From assembly GCF_026745355.1 (NCBI RefSeq), contig NC_079209.1:19686987-19750986 (forward strand): a stretch of 64,000 bases of DNA. The letters are read 5' to 3'. This DNA comes from Beta vulgaris subsp. vulgaris (Eukaryota > Streptophyta > Magnoliopsida > Caryophyllales > Amaranthaceae). The position numbers and the translations under genes were made by a program. Below are positions 1 to 11,247 of the stretch, piece after piece (the first letter of the stretch is position 1; each line of letters starts with the position of its first letter). Under the pieces are notes generated by a model. That model searched no databases and had not been told where the DNA came from. It saw nothing but the letters and a program-made list of their open reading frames with translations.

Positions 1-700
1 AGCTAGTCATCCCATCACGGAGCTATATCAAGGGTAACTATAATTGCCAACAAGTGGACTTTGAATCTCTTGATATTAATCAAGCGGAAATAATAATAAT
101 AATATGACTTGTAAGTCATGAGTAAACCTCCTTCCTCATAAACAACTTTTTGAACATTCAAGTTCATAAAAACCAATCAACCTTTCCTTGTAAAAATAAT
201 TTAATTTTCCAAAAAGGATAACAAAACTTCTATATAAAAATGATTGATAAAATCATTCATTCTTTTCACTTTCAAGCGTGAATAATAAAACATTGTAACC
301 GTTTTAAATCAAATTTCTAAACCAATCCAACCAATAAAATCAATAAACAATACTTTATCATATAAACCACATTTTAAAAGATCTAGCTACATAACGTACC
401 TTAATCTTGCACAAACTAATACTAGTATCTTCACTTATTCTTATACTTGAGCTTTCTCATAGCCAACCAACAACCAATCTACCACATGAACTCAATCATG
501 AATTTTAACATGAATGATCTATCATGAGCATAATATTTTTGAGTAAGAAATATGAAAATATTTTTCTTAAACAAAAGAAAATTGAAACTTGAATAAGAAA
601 TATAAAACTAGAATACATAAGAAGAGAAAGAAGAGCTTTGAAGTAAGAAATTATAGATTTTTCAAAGTTTTTGTGTGGAAAAGATGGCTTAAGGTATGGG

Positions 701-708
701 TATTTATA
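701..708 (-). promoter_or_regulatory. TATA box of the minus-strand LTR
   Basis: The minus strand reads CTCCTATAAATACCC, a plant-type TATA box about 400 bp inside the LTR start. It is the likely U3 promoter of the minus-strand retrotransposon. Confidence 0.5.
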
Positions 709-883
709 GGAGTAGAATAGGTAGTACTTAATTTCAAAAATTAAATAGTTTGTAACCTTCACCATAAATTAGGAGATTAAACCAAGATTTGTAACCTCCA
801 TCATAAATTTGGAAGTTATAGGAAAACAAAACTCCCTCCAATCACCATAAATCCCGTAGGAATATAGGCCCCTAAAAAAAATT

Positions 884-905
884 CTTTTTTTTTTTTTTTT
901 TTTTT
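884..905. repeat. poly(T) tract
   Basis: An uninterrupted run of about 22 T lies within the minus-strand LTR. It is a simple repeat and assembly length may be unreliable. Confidence 0.9.
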
Positions 906-1103
906 GGTTTTCAGAATTTTTTTGACTAGGATTTAATACCAAAAGCTTAACAAATCCAATTTTGGCGCAATACTCCCGCCAAAATAATTAAAAATCAGTG
1001 AAAATACTAAAATACCCTTTGCTTAAAAATATTTATTTTAGAAAATGAATATAAAATAAATATTTAATTATTTAAATAAATACTAAAAATATGGGGTATT
1101 ACA

Positions 1104-1942
1104 TCTAACTTCTGGCAGATGCTACAACAAGCCTTTGGTTCGAAGCTATTGATGAGTACTGCTTTTCACCCAGCCACTGATGGTCAGACTGAAAGGACCA
1201 TACAAACCTTAGAAGATATGTTAAGAGCTTGTGTCATGGAATATCAGGGTTCATGGAAGATCATCTCGATTGGATAGAGTTCTCCTACAATAACAGTTAT
1301 CATTCAAGTATAGGCATGGCACCATTCGAGGCTTTGTATGGTAGGAAATGTAGAAGCCCATTATGTTGGAACGATATAAGTGAAACAGTTGTACTTGGGC
1401 CTGAATTGATTGAAGAGACTGTGCAGCAAGTTAAGATGATCCAAGAAAAGATTAAGGCAGCCCAAGATCGTCAGAAAAGCTATGCTGATCTGAAGCGTAG
1501 GGAAGAAGAATATGAAGTGGGCGAAAAAGTGCTTTTGAAAGTATCACCAATGAAGGGTGTGATGAGGTTTGGAAAGAAAGGGAAGCTCAGCCCTAAGTTT
1601 ATAAGCCCATATGAAATATTGGATAGAGTAGGAAAAGTGGCCTATAGGCTAGCCCTACCCACTGAATTAAGCCGTGTTCATAATGTGTTCCATATATCTC
1701 AGTTGAGACGGTATATTCCAGATAAATCGCATGTGTTGCAGCCTAAAACAGTTCAAATTGATGAGAACTTGTCCTATGAAGAAATGCCTATTAAGATTTT
1801 AGACAGTAAGGTTAGTAGTACCCGAAACAAAGATGTTAAAATTGTTAAGGTGCTCTGGTCTAATCAGAAGTTTGAAGAAGCAACATGGGAAGCAGAGGCT
1901 GACATGCAAAAGAAATATCCAGAGTTGTTTGCAGAAGGTTAG
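1104..1942 (+). pseudogene. chromovirus integrase C-terminal part with chromodomain
   Basis: The first frame reads SNFWQMLQQAFGSKL and HPATDGQTERTIQTLEDMLR, the second half of the retroviral-type integrase core including the HPATDGQTER region. One missing base near 1254 shifts the frame. The reading then continues as DHLDWIEFSYNNSYHSSIGM, FEALYGRKCRSPL, a GPY/F-like segment (SPKFISPYEILDRVGKVAYR) and a final chromodomain-like block (LWSNQKFEEATWEAEADM) before TAG. The chromodomain places it in the chromoviruses, probably Tekay/Del-like. The upstream integrase is absent because the minus-strand LTR is inserted at 1103/1104. The family protein inserts retrotransposon cDNA in the nucleus; this copy cannot. 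Confidence 0.85.
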
Positions 1943-1965
1943 TAGTAGAGTTACGGGGGTGTAAC

Positions 1966-2160
1966 TCCTTTTAAGGGGGGTAGAATACAATATAGTTTCG
2001 CGCGTTTGAGTTAGAACCATATTGTTTGGCATATTTTATGAGTTATTATGTGAATCAACTTACTTTTATAGGAAGTTGGTGGTATATGTGTCTTACTTGC
2101 TTTGTCTCTTGCATTGCTTGCTTTAAGTTTCGAGGACGAAACTTCTTTTAAGGGGGGTAG
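1966..2160 (+). promoter_or_regulatory. duplicated polypurine tract before the 3' LTR
   Basis: TTTTAAGGGGGGTAG occurs just before the LTR (about 2146-2160). The same purine block, CTTTTAAGGGGGGTAG, occurs some 180 bp upstream (about 1967-1982), right after the integrase stop. The downstream copy is correctly placed to prime plus-strand DNA synthesis; the upstream copy may be an auxiliary tract or a duplication. Confidence 0.6.
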
Positions 2161-2162
2161 TC

Positions 2163-4156
2163 TGTAATACTCCGTATTTTTAGTATGTTATTAGTTATAT
2201 TTTTTGAAAAGGTTTTATATACTAAAAAAGGTTTTATTAATTATTAAGGTTTTAAATAGGCTTTTATATTAAATTATGGGGTTTTCAAATAAATTCTAGC
2301 CCAAACTATATACTGGGCCTAAGTTTACAACTTGTAATCCAAGTAGTTAGAAGATATTTTAAAAAGAAATTTCAAAAAGGATTTATAAAAGGTTTATACA
2401 AGAAAAAAAGAAAAAAAAATTAAATCACTTTATCACAAACTCACGCACAACGTGGAGTAAGTTGTGATAACTTGGTTGTTTTATCTTTTGGGTTAATTTG
2501 TTAATTTGTTTATTTTCTCTTTTGGTTAATTAGCATCTAGATTATTTATCTTGTGGAATATTCCTCTATTCTAGCTATATTATCATAAAAGATAGTTTAT
2601 CCTAGCTAAACTAATTATCTTTTCTCAAAAATCTATCTTTTAGTTCCTATTCCTATTCTTATCCTATTTACCCAACTAGTATAAATAGGGGTCTCCACCC
2701 ACCATATTCTTCACACCAAATTTGAGAAATAAATCTCTTTTCTCAAGTTTAAACTCTCCTCCCTCTTAGCCTACCTTCTCTATTTTCTCCATAGTAGTTA
2801 TTATTATTAAAGGTGCGTGTATATGTAGATTTTAATATTGTTATGCACATATAGCATTATTGTTTTAGGGTTGTTATGTTGGATTGTTATGTATGTTTAC
2901 GTGAGTTTTAGTATTAGTATTATAAGTTTCAACATACCCCTACGTAAGTATATTGTTAAATTATTTTCTTAGTATACTGTTAAGTTTATTAATTTATAAC
3001 TTTTAGTGTGAATAGCATGTAGGTGTTAAGTTCCAGCATACTCATTAAGTAAGTGTATTGTTCTACATATTTTGCGGTTTTAGAATCACTCACTAATTAA
3101 CATGGTCTTGTTAAACTTACTAGTAGGTGTCAATATATTAGTAGGATACTCTAATGAATTGTAGTATATTGGTCTGTACTAAACATTTAGAATCATTAGT
3201 TGTTTTAGTATGGAGTGATTCTGCGAAAAGAAAGATAAGTTTTCATGATTGTATTCACTAAGTTATATTACTGTCATGCATCTTTACGTATGAAGTTCAA
3301 GGCTATTAATTGTGTAAACGTGTATAAGCATTATTATTATTTATAAAGAAAGATTATTTTCAAAGATTATTTGTTATGAACAAGTTATGTCCCTTAAGTG
3401 GTAAAAGTTGTATATAAGAATTATTATTCTTTTGAAGGAGTATTATTTTAAAGGATTTTTATTAGTTATATGATCTTTTATGATCACAATTTATAAAGAG
3501 GCCACGACTTGTTATTTACTAACAAGAACGGTAGCTATTATATTATTTACCCATGTACTTTTTGTATAAGTCATGTGGACAAGGTAGTTCTTCTCGTAAT
3601 AGACTCATTAAGGAATACAAAACTTGGGGGGTGTGCACACTTTAGGCAAGGTACCTAGGCAAGGAAAAGGAGTTTTAATAAAGTTATATACTTTATATTA
3701 TACAAGTTATTTCAAGTATCGAAGGAAGGTTTATATGAGTATTTTGAATGTTTAGTAAAGTATTTAAATTTCCCCATATACATGTACTCAGTATTTTTAC
3801 TGACACGCGCGCATTTTGTTTTGTTTGTTTTATGGCTTTGTCCCTGTGATGATCCTTTTGGTGAGCAGATTTTTCAGGTTGATTGATGCATACTACGTAT
3901 GGGGGAGCTAGTGAGGAGTACTACATAGCTTAGTTTAGTAGTTATTATTTTAATATTTCCCTTTGTTATAGTAGAGACAATAATTTTTATTTATCAATAA
4001 AGAGAAGTTATTTTTATTAATTCCGCTGCATTGTTAAGTTAGTAGTTAGTAGTTTTAGCCTTTAATGTTATCACGTGGCGGTAATACTATTAAGTTTCTC
4101 AAGTGTTTTATATTAAAATATATTCTTCAAAAAGAGAGAAATTTGGGGGTGTTACA
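2163..4156 (+). mobile_element. 3' LTR of the chromovirus, about 2.0 kb
   Basis: It starts TGTAATACTCC directly after a polypurine tract and ends GGTGTTACA, giving TG...CA termini with short inverted TGTAA/TTACA ends. A TATA box at 2680-2687 (TATAAATAGGGG) marks U3/R. No ORF of interest is present. The 1,994-bp length fits chromoviruses with long LTRs. The partner 5' LTR is not in the window; the next five bases, agaag (4157-4161), should be the TSD. Confidence 0.8.
2680..2687 (+). promoter_or_regulatory. LTR TATA box
   Basis: CTAGTATAAATAGGGG sits about 520 bp into the LTR and is followed by a CT-rich leader, the expected layout of a Pol II retrotransposon promoter. Confidence 0.55.
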
Positions 4157-5932
4157 AGAAGGGTGTTAAGTGGGTGTCCTCTTTGACAATGCGGAACATG
4201 CGTTAGAAAGCTGATGTGGTATACCTTTGCACGGTGAAGGATTTGTCATCCGAAGAGCAGCTCGAGAGTATTTCGGAGGCTCGAGATTATCCCGATGTGT
4301 TTCCTGAAGAGTTGACAGGTATCTCTCTAGAAAGAGATGTAGAGTTCTACATTGATTTAGTGGCGGGTACTGCTCCTATATAACTAAGACTCTGTATAAA
4401 ATGGCTCTGTCTGAGTTGCAAGAGTAGAAAACTGAATTGTAAGAGCTGATAGATAAGGGTTTCATAAGGCCTAGTGTGTCTCTATGGGATGCTCTTGTTC
4501 TGTTTGTGAAGAAGAAAGATGGGAGTATGTGACTTTGCATTGATTATTGTGAGCTGAATAAGGTAATGATCAAAAATAAATATCTGTTGCCACTCATTGA
4601 AGATCTGTTTGATCAAATGAAAGGTGCTAGGGTATTTTCCAAGATTGATCTAAGATCCGCTTATCATCAAATCCCCGTTAAGAAGGAAGATATTCCGAAG
4701 ACTGCTTTCCACACCAGATATGGGTACTATGAATTTGAAGTGATGCCTTTTGGTGTCACGAATGCTCATGCGATTTTCATAGATCAAATCAATCGCTCTT
4801 TCCACGAGTACTTGGATACTTGTCTATTTGTGCTTATCAATGATACTCTTGTTTACTCTAAGGACGAGAAGGAGCATGAGAAGCATTTGAGCCTGGTGTT
4901 GGATGTTCTGCGAAAGGAAAAGTGGTTTGGAAGTTGTCTAACTGTCAGTTCAGGCGAAGAAAGTTATGTTTCTAGGGCATGTGATCAGCAAGGAAGGAGC
5001 TAAAGTGTAACCCACGAAGATCAAGGTTGTTGTCGAGTAGGAGAATCCTAAAGATGTGATCGAGCTTCAAAGTTTTTTGGGGTCTTACTGGTTATCATAG
5101 GAGGTTCGCCCAAGATTTCTTTAAGATAGTTCAACCTCTAACCCACTTGATGCACAAGGACTACACGTTCGTTTGGTCTAAGGATCGTGAAGGGGCATTT
5201 CAGAAGCTGAAAAAGAGTCTAACCTCTGCTCATGTATTTACTCTGCCATCTGAGGGTGTTGGGTATGAAGTGTTCATTGATGCATCAAAGAATAGTCTGG
5301 GTTGTATTTTGATGTAACAAGGGAATGTAATAGCTTATGCTTCAAGGCAGTTGAAGGTGCATGAAAGAAATTACCCAACCCATGATATGGAGTTAGCTGT
5401 TGTGGTGTTTGCACTTAAGATATGATGACACTATATATATGGTATTCCATGTAAGGTGTATAATGACCATGAGATTCTGAAGTACATCTTCACTAAGCAT
5501 GATCTTAACATGAGGTAGAGAAGGTGGCTTGAATTGATCAAGGATTATGATATGACCCTGGATTACGAAGAGGGTAAGGCAAACAAAATAGCGGACGCTT
5601 TGAGTTGCTGCTATGGTAGTGCCTCGTGAATTGTGCAAAGAATTTCGGAAGGTTGATATCGAGGTTGTTCCCCAGGGTTATACGTTTGTGATGTTGGGTT
5701 CTATGAGTGTTGAGCCCGAGTTATTTTAAGAATTGAGAAGCAAGCAAAAGGGTGATCCAAAGCTATAGAAGCTTCGTAAAGCAAATATGTAAGGTCGTTG
5801 CCTTTCTAGGGCATGTGATCAGCAAGGAAGGAGTTAAAGTGGACCCCACAAAGATCAAGGCCGTTGTCGAGTGGGAGAGTCCTAAAAATGTGACCGAGGA
5901 ACACTTTAATTACGAGTTAGATTATAATTTAT
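4157..5932 (+). pseudogene. Ty3/gypsy reverse transcriptase-RNase H remnant
   Basis: Translated pieces give the chromovirus order. First comes the protease-RT linker (DYPDVFPEELTG near 4290), then [19 protein letters not shown] and [20 protein letters not shown]. The palm motif region follows ([11 protein letters not shown]), but the catalytic IDD is changed to [10 protein letters not shown]. Next are FLGH.ISKEG and RNase H pieces ([40 protein letters not shown] near 5565-5610). Several in-frame stops and frameshifts exclude activity. A second copy of the [10 protein letters not shown] segment follows at 5797-5905. The chromovirus 3' LTR before it belongs to a separate insertion. Confidence 0.85.
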
Positions 5933-7111
5933 AAAAAAGGCCGCTATGCAGAAAAAAAAGGTGACTCTATATAAATACGGGTCACTATATGTCCCACGTA
6001 CAATTTATAATGCTATGTGTGACCATTAGATCCACAATAACATTATTGGACGAGGTCCACACAAGTCTTACTTTAGAAGAGTTTGACTTAGTAAATATAA
6101 TTATGTAAGTGTGGCAAATCGTGGGTTATGATTACCCACTTAGTGTCAATGTCAGTAATTGTATGTACCTATATAAAGGCTTTGTTTGTTCAGTTGCTAA
6201 TGAGTAAGCACGTAATTGCATCTATATATTTATTTCTTCCATTGCATCTCCTCTTTTAATATTTTCCCCTCCTCACTCTCCTTAGTCTCCTATACATGGG
6301 TAACGTGTGCAGTGTGCAATGCGGTTATGTAGAGTGCTTTAAATGTTAGGCACCTCCCTAAACATGTGCACTAAACATCCTTATGTTTGAATCATGACAT
6401 AGTCACGCATTAATCTATTTAATTAGTGCTTATTTGTTACTTAAGATTTCCATTTTTAATTTTTTATATGCAATCCCTAGTTGCATATATCATTATATTA
6501 TCTTCTACATGGACCATCATTTTTATGTTTGAAGGCTACATCCTTATGTGTATTATATGCTGCAGTTACTTGAAGACATGAATTAAGTAGTACCTTATAA
6601 AGAATTATTGCATTTGTCAGTTAAATTGACCGAACTATTTAATCTTTACCCAATTAAAATGTAGGTCTTCCCTAAAGGTTCCCCAATTGCAGTTGATGTT
6701 TCTAAAGGAATGTTTGAGCATAAAAAAACGGTCCATTCATAATATTGGAGACCCAATACTTAGACATAAGAAGTGAATGCACCATTACCAACGATGAGCA
6801 CAATGATGATGGAAAACAAAGCAGTTTAACCTTGAAAAGCATTCAAGTTCTATTTTATATGTCAGGGGCACCAACTACTCTTTGCTTATTTGCATCATTC
6901 ATTCCCTCGTGTAGAAGATAATGAAAAGATAAGATCTCGACAAGAAATAATAGCTCTTGCAAACTAGATTAAATATTTTACAATTTACTAGCCACATTTG
7001 TTACATATAACCCGTTATTCCATTTTGAGTTCATTTATATAATTGTATGTAGAAGAAGGTAGAATGGAAACAATGATGTTGCTTTAAACTTGTTGAAATG
7101 TACACAATTAT
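5933..7111. other. unassigned AT-rich intergenic sequence
   Basis: No coding domain is recognised. It holds TATA-like strings (TATATAAATACGG near 5970, CTATATAAAGG near 6171) and a short hairpin (GTGGGT...ACCCAC near 6122-6140). It may contain an old solo LTR, but I cannot find paired ends or TSDs. Confidence 0.3.
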
Positions 7112-7205
7112 TGTAGACACAAAATTTTGAACCCCTTTTATTTCGAATAAATAAAGATTTTGAAATAAATAAAACTAACGAAAACCGTAATGCATCGTGA
7201 AGCAC

Positions 7206-7217
7206 CCCCCCCCCCCC
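7206..7217 (+). repeat. poly(C) tract
   Basis: A run of about 12 C in an AT-rich background near the presumed start of LTR copy A. It is a simple repeat. Confidence 0.85.
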
Positions 7218-7689
7218 ACAAATGCATGTTTTGTCCCAGAGTGCGACATTCATTCCGTTGTACGATTTTCAATATTTGCGTATTAATCATGCGGTTTCGG
7301 CTTAGAAATATAATTTATGTGAGTCGTATTCAATAACTACAACCACCATTTTAATAAAATAATTTGTACTATAATCATGCTCATGTTTATTGATTGGATG
7401 AGTTTTCATTAATTGTCTTAAGTTACTCTTTCAAAAAAATGAAAAAAACAAGTCGCGATTAGGCATCGGGATTTTAGTCGTATCCCAAAACTGATATTAA
7501 TTAGTTTTCTTGATAGTCAAGTCATTGTTCATTGGGTAAAGAATAAGAATATATTCTTTATCCACTAATCACATCCTTTATCCATTAGTTAGGGAATAAG
7601 AATCATGAAAATAAGTGAGAATAAGAATCATATCCCATGTGTAAGAGAGGAGAATCCAGTTTTTTTCCGGAAGATTCGAGTGTGCACCA

Positions 7690-7805
7690 GGAACACGATC
7701 ATGCGCTAGGCGCATGATTGTGCGCCTAGTGCACAACAATGCCCTGCGCTAGACGCAGACTCTTCCGCCTAACGCACGACAGTTTCATGCGTTTGGCGCA
7801 TCGTT
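7690..7805. repeat. GC-rich short-palindrome cluster of LTR copy A
   Basis: Successive short palindromes occur: CATGCGCTAGGCGCATG, TGTGCGCCTAGTGCACA, CTGCGCTAGACGCAG and a CATGCGTTTGGCGCAT-like unit. They start about 19-25 bp apart, so the spacing is close to two helical turns. The cluster lies upstream of the LTR TATA-like site. Diverged equivalents are at 18530-18625 (reverse) and 20580-20685. Confidence 0.7.
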
Positions 7806-8338
7806 CTAATAATCTTTGTTTTGCTCGTTTTTCGATATATTTTTTATACGTATTAGGGTGTTTAGGGAAGAATATTTTTTGAAATTTTGATTTTGCCTCA
7901 ATTATGAGAAAATCCAAAAAGAATAAGAATATTTGTGATTCCAAAGAGATTTGATGATGTCATTAGTGTGAGGTCATTAGAGTGATGTCATTAAGGTGAT
8001 TAATATAAGAATGAGGAAAATAAGATTTTTTGGGTTAAATATATGATTTTCTACTTATTTGAAACCCTTGTGCAATTCCATCGTTTCCCCATAAATACCC
8101 TCCTTTTTTTACTTCAAAACCAAGCTGAGCTCAAAATAACTCAACTTCATGACTTTTCTCTCTACTACTTCTCTCCTCAATTTTCCATCTAAGCAGAAGC
8201 CGTACTTAGTAAGTAAAGAAGTGGAGCTAAAATCAACTTAATTTCACAACTTCTCTCAATACTACTCTCATCTTCTCTACTTCCTTCCTCTAAAAATCAC
8301 ATTCAAGAAAAAGAAAGTAAAAGTTAGGAAAGTAAATA

Positions 8339-8653
8339 CTCCCTCCGTTTCCTAAAGATCTTCTCTCTTTCTGTTTAAGTGCGTTTCCAAAAGATCTTCC
8401 CTCTTTTACTTTATTCCTTATTTGGAATTTTTTTCCCCTTTTATCCTCTTATGTCCCTATCATATGGTCCACCATTACATTATTAATTCAATTTTACTCC
8501 CTTTCTCTCTCCTATTTTAACCCCTTTTTATTTGTTTATTTATCTTAACCCCTTTCTCTCTCCTACTTTACCCACTCCACACCCCACACAAATTGATTCT
8601 TATTGGTATCTGTAGTAATAGTAACAAGGAAGATCTTTAGAAAACGGAGGGAG
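8339..8653. mobile_element. Stowaway-like MITE (Tc1/mariner type)
   Basis: The terminal inverted repeats are 24 bp with one mismatch: CTCCCTCCGTTTCCTAAAG at the left and the complement of CTTTAGAAAACGGAGGGAG at the right. A TA target duplication flanks both sides (8337-8338, 8654-8655). The 315-bp length, the CTCCCTCCG start and the lack of coding capacity are typical of non-autonomous Tc1/mariner MITEs. It sits in the leader part of LTR copy A. Confidence 0.95.
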
Positions 8654-9468
8654 TAGTAAGTAAAGAAGTTTATCAAAAGAAAAAGACACTAAAAAGAGTT
8701 TAGGTTAGAAATTAAGTCGATTTAGAAACTCATTTAGAAATTAAGAAAATCACAATAAAGGTAGAAAAATTTGTAAAAGGAAGTGCATCATTGAGCTAGC
8801 AAGGTAAAGTTAAGGTTTTGTAATTTTTTTGATTATGTCCTCAATCATCTAGCTACTAACTTTCTCCTTGTTTCTTCTTACCATTTTTTTTAAATTTTTG
8901 GAGTGATTTAGGGTATGAGAAAGTCCTAATAGGTTCCCAACCTTAAATCACCCCACCTAGAATAGTCAACTATAGTAGGGTGACTCTTAGGAAACAATGT
9001 GATCATGTGATTTTCCACAAAAAAGATGGTATATAAACATCTCCACAAAAGAAATGTGATGCTGTAATTATGATCAGTTTTAATTTCGTACATTATTTCA
9101 TTTTTTTCAGCATTAACTCAATAGTTGTTGGATTTAATATTTTTCCTATGAAGTGTAATATGTGCTCGAAAATGAACTTTGTACATATACTTAAAAATCA
9201 TACAACTTTTTTGTGCAAATCTGATTTTGTCCAGTACCATGTAAGCTTGTTATGCCAATAAAGTTCAAAATAAAAATCATTTAGATAAAACTAACCACAT
9301 AAAGTTTAAAAAAAACATCAGTCGATTTCCAAAAATATAAAAACCATGTTCATATGAATCTTATACAAGTTTATATGAATTTTGCAAAAACGTTCATGTA
9401 ATTCTGCTATAAGAAACACTATTTCTCTCTCTAGAAAATCTCTCGATGTGAATTCATCGTTGCCCTGC

Positions 9469-10903
9469 ATGGCAAGAAATTCAAAAGGTCAGAAAGCGGC
9501 GGGGAAAGCTAAGGGTCCTAGCTAAGATTCAAATGCTAAGAAAACGCGATTAATGGATGAGATTTTAGGAATCTTAACAATGGAGATAGAACCTGTTGTG
9601 CAATCGGAGGAAGAAGATCTCAGGGATATTCAGAGGTCTTAGTAGACACATAGACTATTCTCGGAGTGGTTGTCAGCGATGCATAATTCTGGAAATGGAT
9701 CTCAACAACATGAACGGGGTCAAAATCTAGCGGATCGTAGTGTTCGTGTAATTGATCTTGTATTCTACAATTTTGAGAAGCTGAGGGGACTTCTATATCC
9801 GCTTATTCTGAATCTAGTCAAATTGTAGGAAATTGTGATAGGAATTTGGTGAAAATTATTATGGAGGATATCCAACCTGAAATTGATTATTGGAGTTCAT
9901 CTGTAATCTGCTATGTTGTTGGTGCTAAGCCACCAGGATATGTTATGGATGGTTTTATTAGGAGGATCTGGGAAAATTATGGGGTGGATAAGGTTGTGAT
10001 ACTTAAAAAAAGGAGTATTCATAGTTAGATTCAAAAGCAATGGACAAGAGAGATCAAGTTTTTGCTGGGAATTTGGCTTTCTTTGATAAAACACCCCTGA
10101 TTGTGAAAGCATGGGATGTGGATGTGGATGTTTATAAGGAATATTTTGTGTCTCTTCCAACTTTTTTTTGGTAAGTAAGTAAGATATATTGAAGCACTGT
10201 ACTCAAAATACAACTCTATCCATTGGCATACCAATGTGTACAAACCAACAACCTCCTATACAATTTTCTGTAGACAACTCAAACACAACATTTCATCTGT
10301 TCAAACCATCTAGCATCTACTGCACTTATCTTCTTAGGTATTTTATCCTTTACTCTGGTAAATGTACTATATTTAATATCATTTACACATTTCTTCACAG
10401 TATAAACCTTAGAGTTCCACACTGCATTGTTTCTTTCTCTCCAAACAATATACATTGTAGTTATCACATTGGCATTCATAACTTTCCTTCTAAATTTACT
10501 GCCTGTATATCTTCTTTGTAACCATCTCAGCAGCTGTGTGTAGTCCCTTGTACAAGCTGTGATTCCCAGCCATTCCTTTATTTGCTGAATACATTGCTGG
10601 CTAAATTGATAAGCAAAGAACAAATGTTCATGATTCTCTTCCAACTTGGGTTCAACTGGAGATTGATTTTAAGTATTGGGGGGAAAATTGTTTGAAGAAA
10701 TTAGTGGCACCTGTGGGTAAATCCCTAAAGGTTGATCAAGCAACTGCTAAGCGTGAGAAACTTTGATACGCAAGGGTGTTAGTGGAGGTTAAAGTGAATC
10801 GGGAATATCGTGATCAACTTATTTTCATTAATGAAAAAGGTATTGAAACAGTTTGTAACCTGCATTATGAATGGAAACAGGAGTGTTATTCTGTTTGAAA
10901 AAA
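9469..10903 (+). pseudogene. LINE ORF1 remnant (DUF4283/zinc-knuckle type)
   Basis: The first ATG opens MARNSKGQKAAGKAKGPS and is stopped soon after. Downstream pieces include VKIIMEDIQPEIDYWSSSVI, VVGAKPPGYVMDGFIRRIW and, after the inserted LINE fragment, KLVAPVGKSLKVDQATAKRE, YARVLVEVKVNREYRDQLIF and VCNLHYEWKQE. This is the layout of plant LINE ORF1 proteins, a DUF4283 RNA-binding region followed by a zf-CCHC_4 region; here the cysteines of the knuckle are largely lost. Such proteins coat LINE RNA. Several stops, one frameshift and the insertion at 10164-10634 disrupt it. Confidence 0.8.
10164..10634 (-). mobile_element. 5'-truncated LINE fragment inserted in LINE ORF1
   Basis: On the minus strand it encodes the zf-RVT/C-terminal part of a LINE ORF2 (ENHEHLFFAYQFSQQCIQQI, then MYIVWRERNNAVWNS). 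It has a short poly(T) at its left edge, i.e. poly(A) on its own strand. A 13-bp duplication, TCTCTTCCAACTT, flanks it exactly (10151-10163 and 10635-10647). The host ORF1 reads across when the insert is removed. At 471 bp it is a strongly 5'-truncated target-primed insertion. Confidence 0.93.
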
Positions 10904-11247
10904 GATGAGACACTCAAAGGAGGAATTTAGAAACAAGGGGCAGCACAAAGTTTGGAGACTAGTAGCAAAACTGCTTCACAAGACTATAAATGCAATTGAG
11001 GTAATCCTACCACGGGTGCAGAATGCTCAAGAGAAGGGTGAGATTGTGACAAATGGTCAGTCAGATTTTAGACAGGTTAAACAAACTAGTAGGAGGCAAG
11101 CAACTCCAAGCCAGGTGACTGCAGTGAGCAATGCTTTTGAAGCTCTTGAAACCTTAAACAATGATGAAATTTTGATTGGTGAAATAAGGTGTGAAGTGGA
11201 GATGATGGCAATGGAAGGAGAGGGGACTCTCCAGGGGAGCATGGATA

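Larger units (their letters stand above)
1..1103 (-). mobile_element. Ty3/gypsy LTR fragment, minus orientation
   Basis: The reverse complement of the right edge begins TGTAATACCCC and then continues into a TATTTTTAGTAT stretch. This matches the start of the plus-strand LTR at 2163 (TGTAATACTCC followed by the same stretch), so this is the 5' start of a related LTR read on the minus strand. A TATA box lies inside it in the right orientation. No coding capacity is visible. Its left part lies outside the window, so length and TSD cannot be checked. It abuts an integrase remnant directly at 1104, which indicates insertion into that gene. Confidence 0.7.
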
